Source: Halorubrum halodurans (GTDB taxonomy: Archaea; Halobacteriota; Halobacteria; Halobacteriales; Haloferacaceae). Taken from it: a stretch of 64,000 bases of DNA. The notes beneath the pieces were generated by a model. The model ran no database searches and was not told where the DNA came from. It saw only the letters and a program-made list of their open reading frames with translations. Location: the NCBI RefSeq assembly GCF_002252985.1, contig NZ_NHPJ01000060.1, positions 1-64,000 on the forward strand, written 5' to 3'. How positions within the stretch are numbered: position 1 is the first letter of the stretch; each line of letters opens with the position of its first letter. Made by a program: the position numbers and the translations under genes. Of the stretch, positions 25,770 to 33,955 are shown piece by piece.

Positions 25770-26420
25770 ATGGACGGGAACTTCCGGATCGTCATCGCCG
25801 GCGGCGGTCGCGTGGGGAACCGCGTCGCCCACATCCTCGACGACAGGGGCCACGACGTGACCGTCATCGAGCAGGACCCCAACAGGGCGGAGGCGCTCAG
25901 CGACGACTACGTTGCCACGGTCATCGAGGGCGACGCCACGCGACCGGGCGTCCTCGAACAGGCGGACTTGGAGCGGGCCGACGTGGTCGCCGCGCTGACG
26001 AGCCTGACGGGGACGAACCTCGCGGTCTGCCTGCTCGTCCGGGAGCTGGCTCCGGACACGCAGACCGTCGCTCGGACCGAGCGCGAGCCGGGCGAGGAGT
26101 TCGACCGCTTCGTCGACGAGGTCATCTTCCCCGAGCGCGCCGGCGCGCGCGCCGCGGTCAACGCCATCGAGCCCGACGTGAGCGCGCTCGAGGACGTCAC
26201 CGGGACGCTCGACATCCTCGAGGTCCACGTCGTCGAGGGTGCGCCCGTCGCCGGCCGGTCGCTCGACGAGGTGTCGCTGCCACGCGGGAGCCTCGTCGTC
26301 TCCGACGCCGCCGGCGACACCCTCGCCGGCCCGGAGACGGTGCTCCGCCCCGGCGAGTCGTACCTCGTCGCCGTCGAGCCGTCGGTCGTCGACGAGGTGT
26401 TGAACCTCTTCCGCGGCTGA
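25770..26420 (+). CDS. TrkA-like RCK domain protein (NAD-binding plus TrkA_C)
   Basis: A 216-residue cytoplasmic protein. The RCK_N Rossmann domain (1-125) has the GGGRVGNRVA dinucleotide motif and acidic residue E33 binding the ribose (VIEQD). RCK_C occupies about 140-216 (VHVVEGAPVAGRSLDEVSLPRGSLVV). In the TrkAH potassium system such proteins bind NAD(H)/ATP. No Trk potassium channel is nearby; the permease gene starts only 3 bases upstream, so this one more likely regulates amino acid uptake. Confidence 0.85.
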   Translation: MDGNFRIVIAGGGRVGNRVAHILDDRGHDVTVIEQDPNRAEALSDDYVATVIEGDATRPGVLEQADLERADVVAALTSLTGTNLAVCLLVRELAPDTQTVARTEREPGEEFDRFVDEVIFPERAGARAAVNAIEPDVSALEDVTGTLDILEVHVVEGAPVAGRSLDEVSLPRGSLVVSDAAGDTLAGPETVLRPGESYLVAVEPSVVDEVLNLFRG

Positions 26421-26450
26421 GCCGCGCCCGACCGGCGGCGTCGTACCGGC

Positions 26451-27362
26451 TCACTGCCGCGTCGCCGCGCTCGTCTGCATCGCCTCGGTGTTGAACGCGC
26501 CGCCGACCCCCTCGTCCCCGCAGACGATCACGCCCGCCCGCGAGCCGGTCGCGTCCTCGAACTCCGCCATCGCCCGTTCGGCCGCGGCCTCGGCGTCGAG
26601 ACCCTCCTCGAGCAGGTCGACCGCCCGGCGCGTGAGCGTCACCCGCGCGATGTCCTCGCCGGCTCCCGTCGCGCTCGCGCCGCCGGCGTCCGTACAGAAG
26701 AACCCCGACCCGACCTGCGGGACGTCGCCGACGCGGCCCGCCAGCGCGAACGAGCGTCCGCCGGTCGACGTCGCCGCCGCGAACGTCTCGCCGTCCGTCG
26801 CGACCGCGCCGACGGTGTCGTGATCGGGGGCGTCGCGCTCGGACCGGTCGGGGGTCCCCGCGCCGCCGGCCTGATCCGACCCCGACCCGAACCGCGACGC
26901 CAGCCAGTCGAGGTGTTCGCTCGGGGTCCCCTCCGGCGGGGCCTCGGCCTCGTAGCGTTCGCGCTTCTCGTCGGTCAGGAGGTCGACGCCGGTCTCGACG
27001 CCGAAGTCGGATGCGAGGTCGACCGCGTGCCCGCCGGAAACGAGGACGTGGGGCGTCTCCTCCATGACGACGCGGGCGGCCGAGACCGCGTGTTCGACGC
27101 CGGGCATCGAGCAGACCGCCCCGACGGCGCGGTCGGAGGTCATCGCGCCCGCGTCCGTGCGGACGACGCCGTCGGACTGGACCGCGCCGCCCACGCCCGC
27201 GTTGAACCGCGGGCTCGACTCGAGGACGCGGATCCCGGCTTCGACCGCGTCCAGCGGGGTCGACGCGGCCGCGCCCGTCTCGGCCGCCTCGTCGAGGACC
27301 GTCTGTCTGGATCCGGGGTCGTCCGGAGCGCCGCCCGCGCCGCCGTGGAGTATCACGCGCAT
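26451..27362 (-). CDS. Isoaspartyl peptidase/L-asparaginase (plant-type, Ntn hydrolase)
   Basis: A 303-residue precursor starting MRVILHGGAGG. It should self-cleave before Thr183 in the DHDTVGAVATD motif, exposing the N-terminal threonine nucleophile of the beta subunit. The substrate loop RVGDVPQVGSGFFC and the glycine-rich GGAFNTEAM end fit the family, which hydrolyses L-asparagine and beta-aspartyl peptides. A Gly/Ser/Asp-rich linker (about 158-180) just before the cleavage site is probably disordered. An ATG nine codons upstream exists but lies in the TATA region. Confidence 0.88.
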   Translation of the reverse strand: MRVILHGGAGGAPDDPGSRQTVLDEAAETGAAASTPLDAVEAGIRVLESSPRFNAGVGGAVQSDGVVRTDAGAMTSDRAVGAVCSMPGVEHAVSAARVVMEETPHVLVSGGHAVDLASDFGVETGVDLLTDEKRERYEAEAPPEGTPSEHLDWLASRFGSGSDQAGGAGTPDRSERDAPDHDTVGAVATDGETFAAATSTGGRSFALAGRVGDVPQVGSGFFCTDAGGASATGAGEDIARVTLTRRAVDLLEEGLDAEAAAERAMAEFEDATGSRAGVIVCGDEGVGGAFNTEAMQTSAATRQ

Positions 27363-27471
27363 GGTCGCCCCCTCCGCGGGCGACGGCATAAGGCTCCGGA
27401 AAGCGGCGGGGCGGGCAGCTCCGGGGCCGACCGACGCCCCGCTTTTGTACCCCGCCGTCGAACCGTCGGGC

Positions 27472-28392
27472 GTGACCGACCCGCCGCCGACCTCCGTGCT
27501 CCTCCCGACCGTCCGCTGGACCGACGCCTGCGCGGAGGTCGCCGCGATGCTTCGCGCGGACGACGAGCTCCTCGTGATCGCGGACGACGCCGACGACCCG
27601 GTCGCCGACCGGCGAGGGGAGACGGACGACGGGGTTCGGGTCGTCCTCGCCGGCGAGCCGGAGGGGTGTTCCGGCAAGGCGAACGCGATCGCCGCGGGGA
27701 TGGAGACGGCCCGCCACGACCGGATCGTCTGGACCGACGACGACTTCCGGCACCCGCCGGGGTGGCTCGACGACCTCCACGCCGACTACGAGCGGCGGGG
27801 GCCGACGACGGAGCTCCCGGTCTTCGTCGGCCGCGACCCGCTCGGAGTCCTGCTCGAACCCGCCTACCTCGTCGGGGGAACCCTCGCGGTCGCCGCCGGC
27901 GGGATCGCGTGGGGCGGCGCGGTCGTCTTCGAGCGCGACGACCTCGACGAGGCAGCCCTCGTCGCCGACCTCCGGCGAACCGTCAGCGACGACGGGACCC
28001 TCTCGGAACACCTCGCGGTGACCCCGACGAGACGGACGCGGATCGTGCCCGCCGGCGGGTCGGTCCGCGCCTCGCTGGAGCGGTCGGTCCGCTTCCTGTG
28101 GATCGTGCGGTATCACGTGCCCCGCGCGAGCGCGGTCAACGTCGGCCTCGCGGCGGCGTTCGCGACGCTGTGTCTCGCGGCGCCGGTCCTCGGGATCGGG
28201 TTCGTGACCCTGATCTCCGCGACGACGTACGCCTGGGCGGGACTCCGCCGGCCGACGTTCCTGCTCGCGGGGCCGGCGGCGATCGCGATGCCGGCGCTTT
28301 TGGCGTACGCGTTCGCTCGGCGGACGTTCGCGTGGGGCGGCCGCCGATACCGGTGGGTACGGAAGGACGACGTTCGCGTGTGCGCCGAGTGA
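27472..28392 (+). CDS. Membrane-bound glycosyltransferase family 2 protein
   Basis: A 306-residue enzyme starting at GTG 27472 after a TATA-like CTTTTGTA. The GT-A fold includes SVLLPTVRWTD, then the metal-binding DDD of WTDDDFRHPPGWL (about 88-90) and a distal QxxRW-like region reduced to RASLERSVRFLW. Two or three membrane helices at 220-285 end with basic RRTFAWGGRRYRWVRKDD. It resembles ceramide-glucosyltransferase-type or polyprenyl sugar transferases. The acceptor and sugar donor are unknown. Confidence 0.8.
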   Translation: MTDPPPTSVLLPTVRWTDACAEVAAMLRADDELLVIADDADDPVADRRGETDDGVRVVLAGEPEGCSGKANAIAAGMETARHDRIVWTDDDFRHPPGWLDDLHADYERRGPTTELPVFVGRDPLGVLLEPAYLVGGTLAVAAGGIAWGGAVVFERDDLDEAALVADLRRTVSDDGTLSEHLAVTPTRRTRIVPAGGSVRASLERSVRFLWIVRYHVPRASAVNVGLAAAFATLCLAAPVLGIGFVTLISATTYAWAGLRRPTFLLAGPAAIAMPALLAYAFARRTFAWGGRRYRWVRKDDVRVCAE

Positions 28393-28473
28393 GATCGGGA
28401 GCGATCCCGGTCCGGATCCGATCGCGCGGAAAGCGGCAGGCACTTTACGGCGGTCTGAGAACGCTCCACCGAC

Positions 28474-29736
28474 ATGAGCTACGAGAAGATCGACGTCCCC
28501 GACGACGGGGAGCGTATCACGCTCGCCGACGAGGAGACTGGCGAACTCGACGTTCCCGAGAACCCGATCATCCCGATCCTCCACGGGGACGGCATCGGAA
28601 CCGACGTCGGCCCGGCCGCCCAGCAGGTACTCGACGCGGCCGCCGAGGCGACCGGCCGCTCCATCGCGTGGATGCGCGTGTACGGCGGCGAGAGCGCCCG
28701 CGAGAAGTACGACGAGAACCTCCCGGACGACACCGTGAACGCGATCCGCGAGTTCCGCGTCGCGATCAAGGGCCCGATGACGACGCCGGTCGGCTCCGGC
28801 TTCCGCTCGCTGAACGTCGCGCTCCGGCAGACGCTCGACCTGTACGCGAACGTCCGCCCGACCTACCACCTCGACGGCGTCCCGTCGCCCGTGAAGAACC
28901 CCGAGGAGATGGACATGGTCACCTTCCGGGAGAACACCGAGGACGTCTACGCCGGCGTCGAGTGGGAGGCCGGCACCGACGAGGTCGAGCAGGTCCGTGA
29001 CTTCCTCGAGGAGGACATGGACGTCGAGGACGTGCTCCACGACGGTCCCATCGGGATCGGCGTCAAGCCCATCTCCGAGTTCGCCTCCAAGCGGCTCATC
29101 CGCGAGGCGCTCGACTACGCGCTCGCGAACGACCGCGACTCCGTCACGCTCGTTCACAAGGGGAACATCATGAAGTTCACCGAGGCGCAGTTCCGCGACT
29201 GGGGCTACGAGCTCGTCGAGGAGGAGTACGGCGACGAGTTCATCACCGAGGACGAGCTGTGGGAGGAGTACGACGGCGAGCAGCCCGAGGACACCATCGT
29301 CGTCAAGGACCGCATCGCGGACAACATGCTCCAGCAGCTGCTCACCCGGACGGGCGACTACTCCGTCATCGCGACGATGAACCTCAACGGCGACTACATG
29401 TCCGACGCCGCCGGCGCGCAGATCGGCGGCCTCGGCATCGCGCCCGGCGTCAACTACGGCCACGGGCGCGCGCTCGCCGAGCCCGTCCACGGCTCCGCGC
29501 CCAAGTACGCCGGCGAGGACAAGGTCAACCCGACCGCGATGATCCTCTCCGGCCGCGAGATGCTCGACTACCTCGGCTGGTCGGAGGCCGCGGACCTCGT
29601 GCGCGACGCCGTCGAGGAGACGATCTCCTCCGGGAAGGTCACCTACGACCTCCACCGGCAGATCGAGGGCGGTGAGAAGCTCGCCACGAGCGAGTTCGCC
29701 GACGCCGTCGTCGAGAACATCGAGAAGCTCGCCTAG
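28474..29736 (+). CDS. icd: Isocitrate dehydrogenase (NADP-type)
   Basis: A 420-residue TCA-cycle enzyme oxidising isocitrate to 2-oxoglutarate. It contains HGDGIGTDVGPA, the substrate motif VGSGFRSLNVALRQTLDLYANVRP (substrate serine and three arginines) and FRENTEDVYAGVEW, then KGNIMKFTEAQFRDWGY with the catalytic lysine, and AEPVHGSAPKYAGEDKVNPTAM at the C terminus. Length and motifs match haloarchaeal Icd. It is monocistronic with a TATA-like CACTTTACGG 30 bases upstream. Confidence 0.95.
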   Translation: MSYEKIDVPDDGERITLADEETGELDVPENPIIPILHGDGIGTDVGPAAQQVLDAAAEATGRSIAWMRVYGGESAREKYDENLPDDTVNAIREFRVAIKGPMTTPVGSGFRSLNVALRQTLDLYANVRPTYHLDGVPSPVKNPEEMDMVTFRENTEDVYAGVEWEAGTDEVEQVRDFLEEDMDVEDVLHDGPIGIGVKPISEFASKRLIREALDYALANDRDSVTLVHKGNIMKFTEAQFRDWGYELVEEEYGDEFITEDELWEEYDGEQPEDTIVVKDRIADNMLQQLLTRTGDYSVIATMNLNGDYMSDAAGAQIGGLGIAPGVNYGHGRALAEPVHGSAPKYAGEDKVNPTAMILSGREMLDYLGWSEAADLVRDAVEETISSGKVTYDLHRQIEGGEKLATSEFADAVVENIEKLA

Positions 29737-29841
29737 GCGAGCTTTTCGAGCGCCCGGCGGTCGGACGTCCGCCGGAACGCGAGTATCATCGGGGAGAACC
29801 GATCACCGTGTTTTAAATGCGGATGGCGCCTAACCGGAGTA

Positions 29842-29976
29842 ATGAAAGTCCAGTTCGAGTGCTCGTGTTCCGAGGAGATCTCCGAGTTCACTCGAGGGCA
29901 GACGAGCCGGGGGGTTCACGTCGAATGCGGCAACTGCGGGGCGGTGTACGCGGTCACGATCACCGAGCTCGAGTGA
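29842..29976 (+). CDS. 44-residue zinc-finger microprotein
   Basis: Short frame too small for normal gene finders, starting MKVQFECSCSEEISEF and ending CGNCGAVYAVTITELE. Cys7 and Cys9 (CSC) pair with CxxC at 31-34 to give a probable zinc ribbon. A strong TATA-like TTTTAAATG (29812-29820) lies 22-30 bases before the ATG, fitting a leaderless transcript. The last 17 bases overlap the 3' end of the convergent histidine kinase gene, which supports neither but is unusual. Haloarchaea encode many such microproteins; function unknown. Confidence 0.75.
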   Translation: MKVQFECSCSEEISEFTRGQTSRGVHVECGNCGAVYAVTITELE

Positions 29977-30901
29977 GGCGCTCTCCGATCCCTCCGTGCG
30001 GCGACGCCTCCGCCGACCGGAACCGGAGCAGGACGGTGGTCCCGTCGTCGGTGGCGTCGAACGCCACGGTGCCGCCCTGAAGCTCGCACATCCACTTGAC
30101 GAGCCACAGCCCGATGCTGCTGGCGTGTGAGAGCGGGGTCTCCTCCTCGGCCCGCAACACCGCCCGCTCGTCCTCGGGGATCCCCGGCCCGTTGTCGTGG
30201 ACCTCCAGCCGGGTCGTCGTCCCGTTCGTCTCGACCCGCGCGCGGACTCGTCGGTCCGGCTCCTCGTTGTGGGCGAGCGCGTTCTCGAACACCTCCCGGA
30301 CCGGGTAGCTCACCGACTCGTCCGCGCGTATCCAGGCCTGGTCCGGGAGGTCGAGCGAGAACTCCGCGTCCGTCCGCTCGTCGTCCAGCTCCGCGACCGT
30401 CTCGTGGACGACCGCCGTGAGGTCGACCCGATCCTCGACGGGGCCGGGCGCGGCGTCCTCGATGACCCGGAGCTTCTCGCTTATCTCGACCATGTCCTCC
30501 GTCGTCTCCCGGATCGTCGCCAGACACTCGCGGCTGCGCTCGTCGTCCAGGCGGCGCTCGAGCAGGTCGGCGTACCCCTGGACGACGTTGAGGTCGTTCC
30601 GGACGTTGTGTCTGAACACCCGACTCACCACCTGGAGCTGCTGGTTCGAGGTCTCGAGTTCCCTGCGGGCGGTGACGGCTCGGCGTGAGTGGTGGCGCAC
30701 CGCGCCGTAGACGAAGAGCCCGGAGCCACCGACGAGCGCCAACCCGCCCGCGATCCGGGCGGGCGCGAACGGGGCGGGGGACCCGGCGAGCGCCCCGACC
30801 GCGACGTCGACCGCGACCACGCACGCCGCGCCGAAGAGGAGGTACAGGCCCGCGACGGCGCGCGGCGACCGATCGAACAGTCGTTCCGGATCCGGTCTCA
30901 T
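29960..30901 (-). CDS. Sensor histidine kinase (two membrane spans)
   Basis: A 313-residue HTR-type kinase. Two membrane helices (about 17-35 and 50-68) are followed by the dimerisation/phosphoacceptor helix with His98 in VFRHNVRNDLNVV, and the HATPase domain with N box ENALAHNEE, G1 box DNGPGIPEDE and GLWLVKWM. There is no PAS or GAF domain, so the signal may be read by the membrane part. No response regulator lies next to it, as is common in haloarchaea. Convergent with the zinc-finger microprotein and overlapping it by 17 bases. Confidence 0.87.
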   Translation of the reverse strand: MRPDPERLFDRSPRAVAGLYLLFGAACVVAVDVAVGALAGSPAPFAPARIAGGLALVGGSGLFVYGAVRHHSRRAVTARRELETSNQQLQVVSRVFRHNVRNDLNVVQGYADLLERRLDDERSRECLATIRETTEDMVEISEKLRVIEDAAPGPVEDRVDLTAVVHETVAELDDERTDAEFSLDLPDQAWIRADESVSYPVREVFENALAHNEEPDRRVRARVETNGTTTRLEVHDNGPGIPEDERAVLRAEEETPLSHASSIGLWLVKWMCELQGGTVAFDATDDGTTVLLRFRSAEASPHGGIGERLTRAR

Positions 30902-31055
30902 CTATATAGTGGTTAACCCCGCGGTAGATAGTGCGTAACTAACGGCTCGATCCGACGTGTATTAAGTGTTCTCCGCGGTGGAACGAGCCCGCGGATCGCC
31001 GGACCGAACGCCCGTCTTCCGGATCAGGGCTCCGGCGGATCGGCGACGCGAACGG

Positions 31056-31325
31056 CTACCACTCCGCACAGTCGGCACAGACGAGGTCGGCGTCGTCGCG
31101 CCAGCGTCGTTCGACCGTCGCGCCGCAGCGATCGCAGTCGGCCCCCTCCGCCGACCACGTCGACGTCGACTCGGCGGGGGCGACGTCGTTCGAACCCTCG
31201 TCCTCGACCGCCGGATCGCCCTCGGCGACCGCGTCGTCCCCGTCCGTCGAGTCGCTTCCGTCCGTCGAGTCGCCCCCGCCGGCTCCGGCGGCCGCGAATT
31301 CGTCGAGCGATCGGTCTCCGGACAT
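31056..31325 (-). CDS. Zinc-ribbon protein downstream of lysS
   Basis: An 89-residue protein with a low-complexity Gly/Ser/Asp/Glu N-terminal two-thirds and a C-terminal zinc ribbon, CDRCGATVERRW...CADC (about 64-87), with four cysteines. Its ATG directly abuts the lysS stop codon, so it is the third gene of pyrH-lysS. A role in tRNA charging or RNA binding is conceivable from context but not shown. Nothing else is seen in the adjoining 31326 boundary. Confidence 0.65.
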   Translation of the reverse strand: MSGDRSLDEFAAAGAGGGDSTDGSDSTDGDDAVAEGDPAVEDEGSNDVAPAESTSTWSAEGADCDRCGATVERRWRDDADLVCADCAEW

Positions 31326-33122
31326 TCACGCCTCCCGCCGCAGCCTGGCGACGACGAACTCGCGTTCCAGTTCGCCGAGGAACTCGCCGAGCCGGGGACC
31401 CTGCGGCTGGTCGAAGAAGAGCCGGTAGCCCGCCTCGAAGAAGTCGGCGACCTCGACGCCGTGGTCGCGGGCGGTCTCGTACATCTCGGCCTGGATCGCC
31501 TCCCCGTCGTGACCCGCGGCGACGAAGTCGGCGAGCGCGTCGAGCGCCGCGGCCGCGTCGTCGTCGAGGTCGACCGCCGGGAGCTCGGTCTGGAGCCGGT
31601 AGTTGTACTCGTTGTCGGTGCGCTCGGCCCACGTCCGCGCGCGCTCGACGCGGGCGAGCGCCTCCCGAACCGCCCACTCCGGGGTGTCGTCGTCGACGTG
31701 GCCCTCGTCGCGCGCGAGCTGCTCGCGCAGGTCCTCGTCCTCGACCATGCCGAGGACGGCGGCGAAGGTGTACGGGAACCGGACCCGATCGGCGGGGTCG
31801 GCGTCCGCGGGCCGGTCGGAGAGCGCCCGCCCGTCCCCGGACCGGCCGTCGGGCGACTCGCCGCCCCACCCCATCACGAACGGGTACGCGCGCTCGGCGA
31901 ACCGGGTCAGCTCCTCGTCGTCGACCTCGCCGAAGTACGCCCGCTCGAAGCGGTCGAAGCGGTCCACGAGGAGGTCGATCCGCTCGAGGTCGAGATCGCG
32001 CGCCTTCTTCGGGTGGAGCGCGAAGAAGTAGCGGACCACCTCCGGCTCCAGTACCTCGAGCAGCTCGGGCACCGTGACGACGTTGCCCGCCGACGAGGAG
32101 AGCGCCTCCCCGCCGAGCGTGAACCACTCGTACACCATCGGCACCGGCGGCTCGATGCCGAAGACGGTCCGCGCGAGGTCGACGCCGGAGGGCCACGACC
32201 CCTCGGCGTGGTCCTTGCCGAACGGCTCGAAGTCGACGTCGAGCACGTCCCACTGGGCGGGCCACTCCAGCCGCCACGGCAGCTTCCCCTCCCGGAACGT
32301 GGCGGTGCCCTCGTGGCCGCAGCCCTCGATGACGTCGTCGCCGACCTCCAAATCCGTACAGACGTACTCGACCGTCTCCGCCTCGAGGTCGACTGCCGTC
32401 ACCGTCTCCGTGACCTTCCCGCACGCCGCACAGACCGGGTTGAACGGGACGTACTCGTCGTCGACCTTGTCCTGGTACGCCCCGAGCGTCCCGCGGAGCG
32501 TCTCGAGGTCCGACAGCGCCGTCCGGACCGCGTCGTCGAAGCGCCCGTCGGCGTACAGCGCCGTGTTCGAGACCATCTCGACGGGGACGCCGAGCCGGTC
32601 GGCGTCGGCGGAGAGCAGCGCCGCGAAGTGGGCCGCGTACGACTCGCGCTCGCCGAACGGGTCGGGAATCGCGGTGTACGGCTTCCCGAGGTTGCGGCCG
32701 AGCGCGCCCGCGTCGACGTCGCCGAGGCCGACGATCTCCCCGTCGGCGTTCGCCAGCTTCCGCGGGAGCTTCCGGAGCGGGTCCTTGTCGTCGGAGGTGA
32801 ACAGCTGGCGGACCTCGTGGCCGCGCTCGCGGAGCACCTCGGCGACGAAGTAGCCGCGCATGACCTCGTTGACGTTGCCGACGTGCGCGACGCCGGAGGG
32901 CGAGACGCCGCCCTTGATCACGATCGGCTCGTCGGGGTCGCGCGCCTCGATCTCGTCGGCGACGACGTCCGCCCAGAAGGCGTGGAACTCGCCGTCGTCC
33001 CCCGAGAGCCCGCCCCCGGAGTCCGCCTGCTCCGAGAGGATGTGCGGGGAGTCGGCGCTCGCCGAGTCGTCGTCCGCCGAACTTTCGCTCGCCGAGTCGT
33101 CGTCCGCCGGGTCGCCGGTCAT
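31326..33122 (-). CDS. lysS: Lysyl-tRNA synthetase, class I
   Basis: A 598-residue archaeal-type class I LysRS, attaching lysine to tRNA-Lys. The HIGH equivalent is PSGVAHVGN (75-83) and the KMSKS equivalent is ALSSSAGN (about residue 340); a zinc-finger-like CAACGK...CTDLE...CGHEG region lies around 230-275. The first 45 residues are an acidic Ser/Asp tail with two near-identical copies of a 15-residue stretch. The ATG overlaps the pyrH stop (ATGA). Confidence 0.93.
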   Translation of the reverse strand: MTGDPADDDSASESSADDDSASADSPHILSEQADSGGGLSGDDGEFHAFWADVVADEIEARDPDEPIVIKGGVSPSGVAHVGNVNEVMRGYFVAEVLRERGHEVRQLFTSDDKDPLRKLPRKLANADGEIVGLGDVDAGALGRNLGKPYTAIPDPFGERESYAAHFAALLSADADRLGVPVEMVSNTALYADGRFDDAVRTALSDLETLRGTLGAYQDKVDDEYVPFNPVCAACGKVTETVTAVDLEAETVEYVCTDLEVGDDVIEGCGHEGTATFREGKLPWRLEWPAQWDVLDVDFEPFGKDHAEGSWPSGVDLARTVFGIEPPVPMVYEWFTLGGEALSSSAGNVVTVPELLEVLEPEVVRYFFALHPKKARDLDLERIDLLVDRFDRFERAYFGEVDDEELTRFAERAYPFVMGWGGESPDGRSGDGRALSDRPADADPADRVRFPYTFAAVLGMVEDEDLREQLARDEGHVDDDTPEWAVREALARVERARTWAERTDNEYNYRLQTELPAVDLDDDAAAALDALADFVAAGHDGEAIQAEMYETARDHGVEVADFFEAGYRLFFDQPQGPRLGEFLGELEREFVVARLRREA

Positions 33123-33838
33123 CGATCCCCCGCCCAGGCCGCCGGCTCGGTGCTGCCCTCGGGGACCACGCTCGTCCCGGTGTGTTCGCCCCGGAGGACC
33201 GCGTCGACGACCGCGTCCGGGTCGGTGCCGTCGAGGACGACGGAGCGGATCCCGGCGCGGTCGATCAGCTTCGCCGCGAGCAGGTCGACGGGGGCGGAGG
33301 AGCCGGCGTTCCGGCTCATCGGGAGCACCACGTCGACCAGCTCGGCCGGCGACAGCGACTCGAACCGGGTCGCGTCGTCGTGGCGATTCGGGTCGACGTC
33401 GTACACCCCGTCGGCGCTCGTCGCGAACACGAGCAGGTCGGCGTCGACCGACTCCGCGAGCGCGACCGCGACCGCGTCGGTCGTCTGGCCGGGCGTTATC
33501 CCGCCCATCACGGGCACCTCGCCCCGACGGAACGCGGTCGCCGCCTCGTCGTACCCCGTCACCGGGGCGGGCGCGGCCGCGTCGCCGAGCGCCGCTATCA
33601 GCAGGCGAGCGTTGAGCCGCGTGGTGCCGATCCCGAGCTCGTCGAGCTCGACCTCGTTGCCGCCGAGCTCGCGGGCGGTCGTGATGTACTCGCGAGCGAC
33701 GCCGCCGCCGCCGACGACCGCGGCGACCGACCACTCCTCCGCCGTCAGCCGCTCGATCGCGTCGGCGTAGGCGGCGACACGTTCGGGATCGAGCTCCGGC
33801 GCGAGCACGCTCCCGCCGATGGACACGACGACTCTCAT
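33119..33838 (-). CDS. pyrH: UMP kinase
   Basis: A 239-residue archaeal UMP kinase of the amino acid kinase fold, converting UMP to UDP with ATP. It begins VVVSIGGSVLAPELDPE, has VVGGGGVAREYI, then PVMGGITPGQTTDAVAVALAE, and FATSADGVYDVDP, all nucleotide-binding loops. It is first in an operon with lysS and the zinc-ribbon protein; CCTTAAGCC at about 33864-33872 provides a TATA element on the minus strand. Confidence 0.93.
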   Translation of the reverse strand: MRVVVSIGGSVLAPELDPERVAAYADAIERLTAEEWSVAAVVGGGGVAREYITTARELGGNEVELDELGIGTTRLNARLLIAALGDAAAPAPVTGYDEAATAFRRGEVPVMGGITPGQTTDAVAVALAESVDADLLVFATSADGVYDVDPNRHDDATRFESLSPAELVDVVLPMSRNAGSSAPVDLLAAKLIDRAGIRSVVLDGTDPDAVVDAVLRGEHTGTSVVPEGSTEPAAWAGDR

Positions 33839-33955
33839 TGCGCCGAGGTAGCCGTGTCGCCGGCTTAAGGATTGTCAAGCGGGGGCGGCGACGGCGCCTC
33901 CAGCGGGGCGTTTCTCATGGAAAACAGTTTAGGACCGTCCGGGAGTCACTCCGCC

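Noticed and set aside
33061-33115. Two near-identical 20-base stretches
   Set aside because: They encode the acidic Ser/Asp tail of LysS, a common haloarchaeal protein feature, and have no repeat-spacer pattern.
31024-33770. Long plus-strand frame opposite pyrH-lysS
   Set aside because: The opposite strand encodes lysS and pyrH with full catalytic motifs. The plus-strand product is Arg/Asp/Val repeats typical of antisense GC-rich frames.
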